The notes: generated from the letters alone by a model not told the origin. 64,000 nt of DNA from Nibribacter roseus (GCF_042662225.1 NZ_JBHSYQ010000004.1:186001-250000); one strand, 5' to 3'; positions 1 to 8,707 are shown, numbered from the stretch's first letter. Translations and numbers: made by a program.

Positions 1-71
1 CTGCTTACCTCTTAGGTTGGGATACTGAAGGTCAGCTGGTTGGCCTGAAAACTACCTTGGTTGAAACCTAA
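1..71 (+). CDS. C-terminal end of a NuiA-like nuclease inhibitor (partial)
   Basis: Only the last 22 codons are present, in the frame starting at base 3 and stopping with TAA at 69-71. The tail reads YLLGWDTEGQLVGLKTTLVET. From memory, the Anabaena nuclease A inhibitor NuiA ends with a very similar pattern (VYVIG, then AG or EG, a hydrophobic G, then a T-V-V/L-ET end). The next gene encodes a NucA-type nuclease, the enzyme class NuiA inhibits, which supports the call. NuiA binds and blocks such nucleases. The identification rests on a short tail, so it is tentative. Confidence 0.5.
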   Translation, partial: AYLLGWDTEGQLVGLKTTLVET

Positions 72-149
72 GCAGCTCCGCACAAAAGGAAAGACATGTC
101 CTGCTCAAAAATGAAAATATGCCGGTTGCCACCGCTCATTAGAGCCCGC

Positions 150-185
150 GTTTTGGGGCTATTTTCAGAAAAATAGCCCCAAAAC
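150..185. repeat. 36-bp palindrome family, copy 1
   Basis: Perfect 16-bp arms GTTTTGGGGCTATTTT and AAAATAGCCCCAAAAC are separated by the loop CAGA. This is the best-paired copy in the window. It starts 79 bp after the stop of the upstream gene. The outer T-run precedes the GC stem and the A-run follows it, so it is not an intrinsic terminator on either strand. Confidence 0.85.
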
Positions 186-286
186 AGGTATAGCGGGAAC
201 TTGGGTGAAAATTAGTGGCGGCGGCCGTGGTAACAAAAAGATAATGAGCGGCCGCAAAAGGTAATCATAAGAAAGTTTGTATATAT

Positions 287-303
287 ATCTATAATATATA
301 GAT
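287..303. promoter_or_regulatory. 7-bp inverted repeat upstream of the nuclease gene
   Basis: ATCTATA and TATAGAT form a perfect 7-bp inverted repeat with a 3-bp spacer, 38 bp before the nuclease start codon. The site is very AT-rich, so chance is possible. It could be an operator for the nuclease gene. Confidence 0.25.
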
Positions 304-341
304 CTTTACAATCTTTTCTTATACTACCCAAACCCGCTTTT

Positions 342-1673
342 ATGCTTTGTGTTTACAAATTCAGGGGAAGAAGGCTTCTGCCCCTGGCCACCTTATTTTG
401 GTGGATGATGCAAGGTGGAGGCCTCTCCACCGCCCACGCCCAAACCACTGTCTTCTCCGAATCATTTGAAGCTGCTGTCAAGCAGGACTACCTGCCTGGC
501 TCTGTGACCTTGGGCAGCGGCTCCTGGTCTTTTGACGAAGCCATTTTAGCCAACTCCGGGCTGGACCGCAAAAACGGACAACAATCTGTAAGGCTGCGGC
601 AGAGAGGAAAGCTAACCATGGAGTTCACCTTGCCTAACGGCGCCGGAATGGTGCAGGTGCAGCACGGCGTGTACGGCACCGGCGGAAGCAGCGCCTGGGA
701 GCTCTGGGCCATGCGCGACGACAACTGTAACAAATGGGTGAAGCTGGGCAGCACCGTGATCACCTCAGAAGGCAAACTGCAGACCGCCCTTTTTGCTGCC
801 AACATGCCGGGGCCGGTAAAGCTGGAAATCCGGAAGGTGACCGGTACAGGGTCTGAATTGAACATTGATGACCTTTCCGTCAGTGACTTTGGGTCTACGC
901 TGGGCGAGCAATACCCCGACAACGACCACATGGCGCTTGGTAACCCGAGTGGTGCCAAGGCTGATCTATCTGACCCGAACAACTACCTCATGCGCAAAGG
1001 AGAGTATGCTTTGTCTTATAGCCGCGACAGAGTTACTCCAAATTGGGTAAGCTGGCACCTGGATGCCTCTGACAACGTCATTAACGTGCGCACCGATAAT
1101 TTCCGTGAAGACCCTGCGCTGCCGGCCGGCTGGTACCGCGCTAATGGCGACAGCTACCGGAGCAGCGGCTTTGACCGTGGGCACAACGTTCCGTCGGCCG
1201 ACAGGCAAGCCAATACCCAGGACAATGACGCCACGTTCCTAATGACCAACATCATTCCGCAGGCTCCTCTGCATAACCAGGGCATCTGGAACGACCTGGA
1301 AGCCTATGCCAGATCCTTTCTGCCGAACAACGAGGTCTACATCATTATGGGGAGCTATGGTCAGGGTGGTACAGGCGCCAACGGAGGCATCACCAACACC
1401 ATTGACGGCGGGCGCATCACGGTTCCTGGCCGCATCTGGAAAGTGCTGGTGATTTTGCCTGTAGGAGATAATGATTTGTCTCGCATAGGTGCCGGCACCA
1501 GGATTATTGCCGTAGACACACCTAATGATAACAACATCCGTAGCCCCTGGTCTCTTTACCGCACTTCCATAGATGCCATTGAGGCCGCCACTGGTCTTGA
1601 CTTACTCTCAAACCTGCCTACCTCTGTACAAACAGTTGTAGAGTCAAAAGTAGACAACACGGTTATCAATTAA
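342..1673 (+). CDS. secreted DNA/RNA non-specific endonuclease (NucA/Serratia type)
   Basis: 443 aa. A basic start and hydrophobic stretch (about residues 10-34, ending AHAQ) form a signal peptide. Residues 36-182 look like a beta-sandwich, carbohydrate-binding-like module with a jelly-roll pattern. Residues about 195-425 are the NUC domain. The hallmark DRGH motif lies at D278-H281 (general-base His281), followed by HNQGIWNDLE at 311-320, which carries the Mg-binding Asn and the helix typical of the family. Such enzymes cut single- and double-stranded DNA and RNA without sequence preference, in the periplasm or outside the cell, for defence or phosphate and nucleoside scavenging. There is no T9SS sorting domain. 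The gene before it looks like the matching inhibitor. Confidence 0.9.
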   Translation: MLCVYKFRGRRLLPLATLFWWMMQGGGLSTAHAQTTVFSESFEAAVKQDYLPGSVTLGSGSWSFDEAILANSGLDRKNGQQSVRLRQRGKLTMEFTLPNGAGMVQVQHGVYGTGGSSAWELWAMRDDNCNKWVKLGSTVITSEGKLQTALFAANMPGPVKLEIRKVTGTGSELNIDDLSVSDFGSTLGEQYPDNDHMALGNPSGAKADLSDPNNYLMRKGEYALSYSRDRVTPNWVSWHLDASDNVINVRTDNFREDPALPAGWYRANGDSYRSSGFDRGHNVPSADRQANTQDNDATFLMTNIIPQAPLHNQGIWNDLEAYARSFLPNNEVYIIMGSYGQGGTGANGGITNTIDGGRITVPGRIWKVLVILPVGDNDLSRIGAGTRIIAVDTPNDNNIRSPWSLYRTSIDAIEAATGLDLLSNLPTSVQTVVESKVDNTVIN

Positions 1674-1699
1674 TTCCCCTTCAGATTTACTTTCTTATC

Positions 1700-3763
1700 A
1701 TGAAAAATATTACTTCTAACCGCAGGAGTCAAAAGGGGTTCTCTAACCGCTCTGGATTGCTGCTTTCCTTTTTGGCTTTCCTGCTTTTCTTTTCCGGCAG
1801 AGCAGGGGCGCAAACCATTACCCTGTCCACTGCCTCTTTAGAGAGCTTCGGTTCTCAGGAAGTAGGCACCGTCTCCAGCCCTAAAACCTTTTCAGTTACC
1901 GCTTCCGGATTAACTGCCGAGGTGGTGATCACAGCACCCGAAGGTTTTGAGGTAAGGCTATCTGGCACTACAACTTTTACTTGCGGAACCGTTGCCATCG
2001 CTCCGCAAAATGGCGGAGTGGCCTCCAAAACAGTGGAAGTGCGTTTTATCCCCACCAGTTCAGATAGGGCGTACAGCGCCAACGTTGGTGTAGCCAGCAC
2101 CGGTGCCACCACGCAAAACGTGGCTGTTTCGGGCACAAGTCTGGGTGCGGTTTATCCGCCTACCATTGGTACAGTAGCGGTAACCGGAATAGGGAACTAC
2201 GGGGCCACCTGTGGCGGTACGGAGTGTGAGTCTCCGCTCTCTGAGGTGACAAGCAAAGGTTTAGTGTGGTCTACAAAGCAGAACCCTACCTTGCTAGACA
2301 GCAAAGCTGACATGGGCGGCGGATTGGCTGCTTTCTCGCGGGAACTGGCCGACCTGAAGCACAGCACCACCTATTACGTGCGGGCGTATGCCACCAACGG
2401 GGCGGGTACTTCATACGGAGAACAGTTTACGTTTACCACGTCCGTTCCAGATCTGGCGGCAGAACCAACTACCCCATCCACTATAGCTTTCAGCAATGTA
2501 ACATCTAACTCTTTGGTGTTATCCCTGAACGGGGGCGACGGGAACAAAAAGTTAGTACTCATAAAAGAAGGGGCAGCCGTTGATGCCACCCCAACAGACA
2601 GAGAAGCTTACGCCGCCGATGCCGCTTTTAAGAAAGGGCAGGAATTGGGTTCAGGCAACTATGTGGTATATAACGGCGGGGCAAACGAAGTAACGGTCAG
2701 CGGCCTCACCGTGGGCACTACCTACCATTTTGCGGTGTTTGAATACGCTGAAGGAAATGGTCTTGGAACAGAAAACTACCTTACTACCGCGGCAGGTCGT
2801 GCCAGCCAACAGACTTCGGCCACGGTGGGGGGCTTGCTCTTTGAAGAGAATTTCGACTATCCGGAAGGTACCGCCTTAACTGAGAAAGGCTGGACGGCCC
2901 ACAGTGGAACAAGCGGTGCTATTACGGTTTCATCTGCAAATCTGGTCTATGATTTCTATTCTTCTTCAAGTGGCAACGCGGCTGTGATGAACGTAAACGG
3001 TCAGGATGTAAGCAAAAAGTTTGGGCCAGTACAGCGCTCTACTCCAGTTTTTGTGGCCTTTTTAGTAAATGTAGCCTCCGCCAAACCCAATGGCGAATAC
3101 TTCTTTCACCTGGGTCCGCAGAACCTTGGCTCTACTTTCCGGGCAAAGGTTCACGTTCGCTCCGGCACAGGCGGGGTGCAGTTTGGGATTAGTGGAGCGG
3201 CCAACAGCCCCGACGCCGTGTACACACAGCAGGAGTATGCGGTCAACCAGACGCACCTGTTGGTAGTGCGGTATGATTTCACTTCTTCCGGAAACGTAAC
3301 AAAGCTTTATGTGAATCCAGAATTAGGGGTGGAGCCGGCTACGGCTCAGGCCGTAGACACGCAAGGTTCTTCCTCGCCAACTGAAATAGGAACGGTAGCG
3401 CTCCGGCAGGGAACAAACTTCCCTGAGCTTACCATAGATGGCATTAGAATAGCCACTTCTTACGCAGAGGCGGCTAAAAGCACGGTGTTGGGCCTTCCAA
3501 AAGAGTTAGCGGCCTCAAACGCGAACGTGTATCCAAACCCCGCCACTTCCACACTGCAGGTGCAGGTGAAGGGTGCTGGCAAAGGAGTAGCCACTATCAA
3601 ACTGTTCGATACCGTGGGTCGTCCGGTTCTGGTTCAGGAGGAGCAAATTGCTGGTGCAGATCTTTCCGCTTCACTTGATGTGTCTAAAGTTGCCAGAGGA
3701 AATTACTTTCTGGTGGTTCAAACAGCCAAGGGAGTCGTAAGAAGACACGTAGTGCTTCAGTAG
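1700..3763 (+). CDS. T9SS type A cargo protein with beta-sandwich and fibronectin III-like modules
   Basis: 687 aa. A signal peptide (about 1-38, ending AGAQ) is followed by an Ig-like module (about 40-147), an FN3-like module common in Bacteroidota surface proteins (about 155-247, with TTYYVRAYATNGAGTSYGEQ), a second FN3-like module (about 260-365) and a lectin-like concanavalin-type region (about 378-600). The C-terminus (from about 610) is a T9SS type A sorting domain: NVYPNPATSTLQV, then GRPVLVQ, LDVSKVARGNYFLVV and a basic end. The protein should be exported across the inner membrane by Sec and across the outer membrane by the type IX machinery. No catalytic motif was recognised. It lies 26 bp after the nuclease gene and may be co-transcribed with it. 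Confidence 0.85.
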   Translation: MKNITSNRRSQKGFSNRSGLLLSFLAFLLFFSGRAGAQTITLSTASLESFGSQEVGTVSSPKTFSVTASGLTAEVVITAPEGFEVRLSGTTTFTCGTVAIAPQNGGVASKTVEVRFIPTSSDRAYSANVGVASTGATTQNVAVSGTSLGAVYPPTIGTVAVTGIGNYGATCGGTECESPLSEVTSKGLVWSTKQNPTLLDSKADMGGGLAAFSRELADLKHSTTYYVRAYATNGAGTSYGEQFTFTTSVPDLAAEPTTPSTIAFSNVTSNSLVLSLNGGDGNKKLVLIKEGAAVDATPTDREAYAADAAFKKGQELGSGNYVVYNGGANEVTVSGLTVGTTYHFAVFEYAEGNGLGTENYLTTAAGRASQQTSATVGGLLFEENFDYPEGTALTEKGWTAHSGTSGAITVSSANLVYDFYSSSSGNAAVMNVNGQDVSKKFGPVQRSTPVFVAFLVNVASAKPNGEYFFHLGPQNLGSTFRAKVHVRSGTGGVQFGISGAANSPDAVYTQQEYAVNQTHLLVVRYDFTSSGNVTKLYVNPELGVEPATAQAVDTQGSSSPTEIGTVALRQGTNFPELTIDGIRIATSYAEAAKSTVLGLPKELAASNANVYPNPATSTLQVQVKGAGKGVATIKLFDTVGRPVLVQEEQIAGADLSASLDVSKVARGNYFLVVQTAKGVVRRHVVLQ

Positions 3764-3781
3764 AAAAAACTTGTTTCAAAC

Positions 3782-3820
3782 AAAAAGAGGCGCCCACGTA
3801 TGAAGCGCCTCTTTTTGTTT
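3782..3820. terminator. bidirectional intrinsic terminator
   Basis: The arms AAAAAGAGGCGC (3782-3793) and GCGCCTCTTTTT (3805-3816) are perfectly complementary, with an 11-nt loop and a further T-run after. It lies between the T9SS gene and the convergent response regulator and can serve both. Confidence 0.9.
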
Positions 3821-3830
3821 TTGCCATGTC

Positions 3831-4481
3831 TTACACCAGCTTCTCAGCCAAGGCTTTTCTTACCAACTCCACCGCGTTTTTCACGCCAAGGCGTCTCATC
3901 ATGTTGGCGCGGTGGTTGTCAACAGTGCGGGTACTCAGGTTCAGCTTTTCAGCAATTTCCCGACTGCTGTTTCCTTCTATCAAATGGACCAATACGGCTT
4001 TCTCCTTTTTAGAAAGCTTGGCTTTGGTGGGAGCCGGTTTTGCCACTTTCTGCATTTGCTCTAGGTAAGAAGCCACAATCACCTGTGAGACGGAGGGGCT
4101 AAAGTACTTTTCTCCGCGGGCCACGGCACGAATGGCTTGCAGCATTTCTTCACGGGAGGTGTCTTTGAGCAAATAGCCATGAGCACCCATCTGCACCGAT
4201 TTTAGAATGTAGTCTTCGTTGTGGTGCATAGACAGAATAAGGCTTTTGCACGGAGAATTCTGCTGCTGTAGTTTCTCCGTGGCCACCAATCCGTTCATGA
4301 CAGGCATGGCAATGTCTATCATGAGTACGTGGGGAGCTAGTTCCTGCACCTTGGCCAGAGCTTCAGCGCCATTTTGAGCTTCGCCTACAATTTCTATGTC
4401 TTCTTGGTTGTCCAGTAAAGACCTAATGCCGTTGCGTACCAGGTTGTGGTCGTCGGCCAGCAGTACTTTGATTTTATGCAT
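3831..4481 (-). CDS. NarL/FixJ-family response regulator
   Basis: 216 aa. The receiver domain (about 3-120) has the acidic pocket D10/D11, phospho-acceptor Asp56 (in VLMIDIAMP) and the conserved Lys in LLKDTSREEM. A LuxR-type helix-turn-helix (about 150-212) contains SSREIAEKLNLSTRTVDNH. Its start codon overlaps the end of the kinase gene by 8 bp, so the two are translationally coupled partners. It sits at the promoter-distal end of a minus-strand run that begins with the sirohaem gene cobA, opposite the nirBD-nitrate reductase genes. By analogy with NarX-NarL, control of nitrate assimilation is the simplest inference, not proven. Confidence 0.88.
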   Translation of the reverse strand: MHKIKVLLADDHNLVRNGIRSLLDNQEDIEIVGEAQNGAEALAKVQELAPHVLMIDIAMPVMNGLVATEKLQQQNSPCKSLILSMHHNEDYILKSVQMGAHGYLLKDTSREEMLQAIRAVARGEKYFSPSVSQVIVASYLEQMQKVAKPAPTKAKLSKKEKAVLVHLIEGNSSREIAEKLNLSTRTVDNHRANMMRRLGVKNAVELVRKALAEKLV

Positions 4482-5943
4482 GTTGGTAAACTAAATGCGA
4501 CACTTTTACATAAATCTGGGTGCCTTGCCCAGGGCTAGACTGAATGGAAACGCTGCCACTTAATAGATGGGCTCTCTCTTTCATGTTGCTGATGCCGTGG
4601 TTCGGAGATTCTGTCTCGGCCTCTGGCTCAGTTGTGTCGAAGCCAAGCCCATCGTCAGTTATCCGGAGGTGGATGTTCTTGGCTTTGGCGGTCAGTTCAA
4701 CGGTGATGCTTTGTGCCTGTGCATATTTCAATGCATTTTGAATAGCCTCTTGGCAGATGCGGTACAGGCCTACCTCCATATTCTTGGGCAACCTTTCGTT
4801 TTTCCAGTTAGTGGTAAACTTTATTGGGTAGCCAGTTGTGGAAGAGGTGTGCGAGGCGAGGAGCTTCAGGGCGGACGCCAGCCCGAAATCGTGCAGTACA
4901 GCAGGCATAAGGTCAAAAGAAATGGAACGTGCCTCGGCTATGGTCTGCTTGACTAGTTCCCTGAGCTCCTTCACGTTTTGCTGCGCAGTTTCTGAGCCGT
5001 TGACTGAGTCGCTCACTTTTTCAACACCAAACTTCAGGGCTGTCAGCATCTGGCCCAGTCCGTCGTGAATCTCAAGGGCAATGCGTTTCCTTTCTTCTTC
5101 TTGGCCTTCCATCAGGTAAGCCGCCCTTAGTTTATGGTCTTCTATTTCTCTCTGGTGCTGCACTTGAGAGGCCAAAAGCAGCGCTTCCTGTGTTTCTTTC
5201 AGTTGTTGGTTTGCCTGTGCCAGTTCATCGTTCGATAGTTTGGTTTTCTGTTCGGCCTGTACAAGCTGGGCTATGGTAGACTTGATTTGACCTACTGCGG
5301 GCCTGAAAATAAAAATTGCCTCCAGTACCAAAATGCCTAAAGTTATCCAAAGCAGCATCCATTCTGCTTTGCGGAGCTGATTTACTCTGGCGCTGGCTTC
5401 AGCGTCATATTGGAATACTATCTCGTCCATGCCTGAGAGGTAGTGGGGCTCTTGCTGGAGTAAAGTATTCAGGTGCGCGTGTACAGACGAGTCGGGGTTT
5501 GTGTGCTGCGGGGCACGGTAAAAAGAACTGACAGCCCACGCACTACGGTAAATTGCATGGAAGTAAGACTCTATGGAAGCAAACTTCTGCGCAATGGTGT
5601 CACTGTTCGGTACGGAGGTTTGGGAGTCGGGTAATAAACCGTTTTTCAGGCCGTAATGGCTGCTCTGCCACAGCACCAAGGCATCATCCAGTTCCTGTTT
5701 AAGTTCAGAGCGCTGTTGGCGGTCTGGGGAATAGTGCAGCAGTAAGGCTAGTTTTGTTATTTTCTGGCTGAGCATGCGCTGCCGCCCTGCCACGTTTATC
5801 ACTCTGGAATCACTTAATTGGTTTTGCAGAGACTGCTGAATAAGCAGTTGGCCGATAACAGAAAGCAGGGCCACAGCGGTAAGCGCCAGTAAGTACAGGC
5901 GGGTAATGCTGCGGTGTATGTTAGGGTTGGCGGAACGAGGCAT
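4474..5943 (-). CDS. NarX-like sensor histidine kinase with PilJ-type sensor domain
   Basis: 489 aa. Two membrane helices (about 12-35 and 195-214) flank a periplasmic four-helix region. This opens with the GRQRMLSQ motif (residues 53-60) typical of the PilJ/type IV pili methyl-accepting N-terminal domain, which is related to the nitrate-sensing P-box region of NarX/NarQ. A coiled coil (about 222-285) leads to a HisKA_3 domain with His293 in EEERKRIALEIHDGLGQ, then an HATPase_c domain with GLGFD and GISNMKERA. The partner regulator follows with an 8-bp overlap. The sensor type and location suggest nitrate or nitrite sensing. Confidence 0.85.
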   Translation of the reverse strand: MPRSANPNIHRSITRLYLLALTAVALLSVIGQLLIQQSLQNQLSDSRVINVAGRQRMLSQKITKLALLLHYSPDRQQRSELKQELDDALVLWQSSHYGLKNGLLPDSQTSVPNSDTIAQKFASIESYFHAIYRSAWAVSSFYRAPQHTNPDSSVHAHLNTLLQQEPHYLSGMDEIVFQYDAEASARVNQLRKAEWMLLWITLGILVLEAIFIFRPAVGQIKSTIAQLVQAEQKTKLSNDELAQANQQLKETQEALLLASQVQHQREIEDHKLRAAYLMEGQEEERKRIALEIHDGLGQMLTALKFGVEKVSDSVNGSETAQQNVKELRELVKQTIAEARSISFDLMPAVLHDFGLASALKLLASHTSSTTGYPIKFTTNWKNERLPKNMEVGLYRICQEAIQNALKYAQAQSITVELTAKAKNIHLRITDDGLGFDTTEPEAETESPNHGISNMKERAHLLSGSVSIQSSPGQGTQIYVKVSHLVYQHA

Positions 5944-5949
5944 AGGAAA

Positions 5950-7233
5950 TTATGATAGAGTGGCGGAAGGTGCCAAGTGGGAAGTAAGCCAATCAAGTCC
6001 CTGCTGGTAGAGTCTTAATGCAAGCTGTACTCTTTTGTCAAAGTCTATATTGCCGGTGGAGCCGTATTGGCTGTACTGTATGGTCAGCCGAAGATTTTCA
6101 TCGGTCTTTAGGTCATCTACTATATCATCTGCTTCTGCCCGAAAGGGTAGTAGTTCTTCCTGGTTTGCCTCAAAAGACCTCTTCAGAAATGAACCATCGG
6201 GCTGGCGGGCGGCGCAGACAATTCCACTGGCTTTGGCAATAGAAGGCGCCAACGTTCCTTCCAGACCGCGTTTCAGCACAATAACTCCCTCAAAACCGGC
6301 CATGCCCGACAAGGTGATCATTTTGTCAATGTAAGTCAGGTGAAAGACAGAGGTGATTAAAATATTTGCCTGGCAAGGGTTCAGGACTTTCTCCAGAGTA
6401 GCCAAGAATGGTCGTTTGAAAATAAGCCGACGGCGCTCCACCCACTGGTCTAGGGTGGGCGCTACATCTGCCTGATGCAGCGCCCACCCATATTCTGAAG
6501 AGGTTTGTTCCAGGTCCAGATTACCTTGCAGAAAAGGCTTGCCTAAGCCTTCATAGATATCTAAAGAGTTCAAAGAGAGCTTAGGCCCAGAGGATCTCCC
6601 TAAACTCACCACCGTCTGGAATCCTTGTTGCTGAAACGCCTGGGCCAGAAGCGGAGTGATCATGTAAGAGTGTTCCACCCCATCAAAAGGTTCAGCTAAT
6701 TGAATCAGGTGGTTTTGCCGTTTTGGCGGTGTTTTTTGAAAAACAGACCTAAAACAGGCATTGGCAGCTTCCAGAAGTCCTGCATATTCTTCTTCGGTTT
6801 CATAACGGATTCGGAGCATACTGGCCGCCATGCCTCTGAATGATTCTCCTGTATTATCTGAGAACAGGAATAGACCTAATTGTTTGGCTTCTGCCTGAGA
6901 GAGCGTTTCTTTCTGCAACAGCCTGAGCCCTATTGGTTGCATCTCGGCTGGGGCGTCGGGGCAGAGGGCGTCATAAAGCTGCTCCACATTTTTTTGAGCC
7001 GAAGGGCACAAGGCCAACAGCAGCTGTTGCTCTTCTGGGGTAACGCCTTTGGCTAGTAACGAACCAAAGAAAGCCCCTTTCTGAATAGCAATGGTTTCAG
7101 CTTCTTGCAAGTATTGTGTAATCTCGTTGATAAGAGCCGTAGAAAGAGGTTTGCTGCCGTGTTTGCCTATGCCCACCACTTTTATGCCCTCTACTAGTGG
7201 GTTGTGTAAGGTGGTATGTGGTTTAACAATCAT
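5950..7233 (-). CDS. TrpD2/YbiB-like glycosyltransferase-family protein
   Basis: About 427 aa from the ATG at 7233. An ATG at 7287 would add 18 residues and overlap cobA by 26 bp. The fold signature is that of anthranilate phosphoribosyltransferase relatives (GIGKHGSKPLS near residues 22-32, a helical N-domain, then an alpha/beta domain with GVEHSYMITPLLAQAF and VVSLGRSSGPKLS). The classic TrpD motif GTGGD was not found, which fits the TrpD2/YbiB branch, whose E. coli member binds nucleic acids instead of making tryptophan. Relatives are often found beside nitrate and sirohaem genes. A 36-bp palindrome copy lies inside the reading frame at residues 160-172. The gene is 6 bp from the kinase start. 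Confidence 0.7.
   Translation of the reverse strand: MIVKPHTTLHNPLVEGIKVVGIGKHGSKPLSTALINEITQYLQEAETIAIQKGAFFGSLLAKGVTPEEQQLLLALCPSAQKNVEQLYDALCPDAPAEMQPIGLRLLQKETLSQAEAKQLGLFLFSDNTGESFRGMAASMLRIRYETEEEYAGLLEAANACFRSVFQKTPPKRQNHLIQLAEPFDGVEHSYMITPLLAQAFQQQGFQTVVSLGRSSGPKLSLNSLDIYEGLGKPFLQGNLDLEQTSSEYGWALHQADVAPTLDQWVERRRLIFKRPFLATLEKVLNPCQANILITSVFHLTYIDKMITLSGMAGFEGVIVLKRGLEGTLAPSIAKASGIVCAARQPDGSFLKRSFEANQEELLPFRAEADDIVDDLKTDENLRLTIQYSQYGSTGNIDFDKRVQLALRLYQQGLDWLTSHLAPSATLS
6720..6755. repeat. 36-bp palindrome family, copy inside the TrpD2-like gene
   Basis: The arms GTTTTGGCGGTGTTTT and AAAACAGACCTAAAAC flank the loop TTGA. It is the same length and design as the intergenic copies but lies within an open frame, where it encodes CFRSVFQKTPPKR (residues 160-172 from the ATG at 7233). 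It keeps the frame because 36 bp is 12 codons. Confidence 0.8.
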
Positions 7234-7261
7234 TTTGTAAGGACTAGTCAAAGACGCTGTT

Positions 7262-8071
7262 TTATTGATGGCAAAGCTTCTGTGCATTTAAAGGGGCCGT
7301 AGTTTGCTCAAGGGCTACAACCCAGCCAATCACTATCAGGGAGGGGTGCGTAAGTTGATTCTGCTCTATTAGCTGTGGTAGGTCTTTGACTACACCCGTG
7401 GCCGATTTCTGGTGCGGGAGAGAGGCTTGCTGCACCACGGCAACCGGTATATGGCCGTTGCCGGCACTTATATAAGTCTCGGCAATCTCGGCTGCCTTTT
7501 TCATGCCCATATAAATTACCACCGTGGCATTGCTCTGCATGGCCAGGCGTAAATCTTTAGTAAGAGAGCCATCTTTTTTAGTGCCGGTAATGGCCCAAAT
7601 ACCTTCGCTAACCGAGCGGTGCGTGAGCGGAATGTCATGCAGGCCCATGGTCTGCATGCTGGTAATACCAGGGATGTAGTGTGTTTCTATGCCATTATCC
7701 CGCGCAAACAGTACTTCTTCAAATCCACGTCCAAATATATACGGATCTCCTCCTTTCAAGCGCACTACGGTTCCTTTACTATAGGCCTTCTCTTTAATAA
7801 GCGCATGAATGGTTTCTTGGGGAGTGTAGTCGCGGTAAGGCTGTTTGCCTACGTATATCTTCTCGCAGTACTGGGAGGTCAGGGAAAGAAGCTCTTGGTT
7901 GGCAAGGTTGTCAAAGAGCACCACATCTGCCTGCTGCAAAACCTTGTACGCTTTAACGGTAATTAACTCCGGATCCCCTGGGCCAGCACCCATGACATAT
8001 AACGTTGGTAGCTTTTTACCTGTTTCCATACGCGTAGTTTTCATCTTCTCCATTTCGTGGCTCACCTGCAT
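7262..8071 (-). CDS. cobA: uroporphyrinogen-III C-methyltransferase (sirohaem synthesis)
   Basis: 269 aa. The first 14-20 residues are poorly conserved, and the Met at position 15 is a possible alternative start. Motifs of the SAM-dependent tetrapyrrole methylases are clear: GAGPGDPELIT (28-38), VRLKGGDPYIFGRG (103-116), GITSMQ and PLTHR. It methylates uroporphyrinogen III at C2 and C7 to precorrin-2, the first step to sirohaem, the cofactor of the NirB nitrite reductase encoded divergently. It is the first gene of the minus-strand run cobA, trpD2-like, NarX-like, NarL-like. No separate dehydrogenase/ferrochelatase is visible in the window. Confidence 0.93.
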   Translation of the reverse strand: MQVSHEMEKMKTTRMETGKKLPTLYVMGAGPGDPELITVKAYKVLQQADVVLFDNLANQELLSLTSQYCEKIYVGKQPYRDYTPQETIHALIKEKAYSKGTVVRLKGGDPYIFGRGFEEVLFARDNGIETHYIPGITSMQTMGLHDIPLTHRSVSEGIWAITGTKKDGSLTKDLRLAMQSNATVVIYMGMKKAAEIAETYISAGNGHIPVAVVQQASLPHQKSATGVVKDLPQLIEQNQLTHPSLIVIGWVVALEQTTAPLNAQKLCHQ

Positions 8072-8707
8072 ATTCTGCGCAACTCCTTTTTTGTCAGCTG
8101 TTTCAGCTCCATGCCTAAGTCTAAGGCTTGAATAGGCTTTAGCATTATGTCAATCAAATTACTTTACCTAAAGCATCAAAGTGATGTAGTGACAACGAGT
8201 GCTTTTATATAATAAAGTACAATTTAAGTAAAGTGGTGAAAAAATCAATAGGCGCCCTATAAATTAGGGGGTAAATACTTAAAAACATATGATGATGTGG
8301 ATTTTGACTATTGCATTTAACGTGTATTTGAGTATATTTAGTAAAAACAATAACAAATGACCTTTAAAAATAAGTAGTTATACTTAGTAATGATTATTAA
8401 AGATTAAGCTGGTTTGTTGATAAAGTTAAAATATGGTCAAGGTGTTTTAATAGCATTTTGAAAATTAAGAAACAATTGCCCCCTCTCCTGAAAATACTTT
8501 TAAGAAAAGGGGCGGAAGAAGCGAAAGAGAAAATCAACAACTGAATTCAGGAGCGAAGAGCGCTCAGATTGAAAAGAAGGACGAGGAGAGAGGTGAAAAC
8601 AGCGGGACAAAAGAAAAAAAATAGTGCCTGGTTAAAAAAAATGTGCTCGCTAAAAATAGGCAGGGTGAATAAGCAGAAGGAAACTCATTCAACTAAAGGA
8701 AAATACA
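8072..8707. promoter_or_regulatory. divergent control region between cobA and nirB
   Basis: This 636-bp stretch has no gene. Its left part is AT-rich and holds two short inverted repeats: CATCA-AAG-TGATG (8174-8186) and CCCTA-TAAAT-TAGGG (8255-8269). The last 230 bp before nirB form a strikingly purine-rich leader with a small hairpin, GAGCG-AAGAG-CGCTC, near 8552-8566, and end with AAAGGA nine bases before the nirB ATG, a clear ribosome-binding site. It presumably carries both promoters and the site for the NarL-like regulator, but no site could be assigned with certainty. Confidence 0.5.

Noticed and set aside
488..982. 164-codon open frame on the minus strand
   Set aside because: Antisense to the nuclease gene, low-complexity Ser/Pro/Leu composition typical of a shadow frame.
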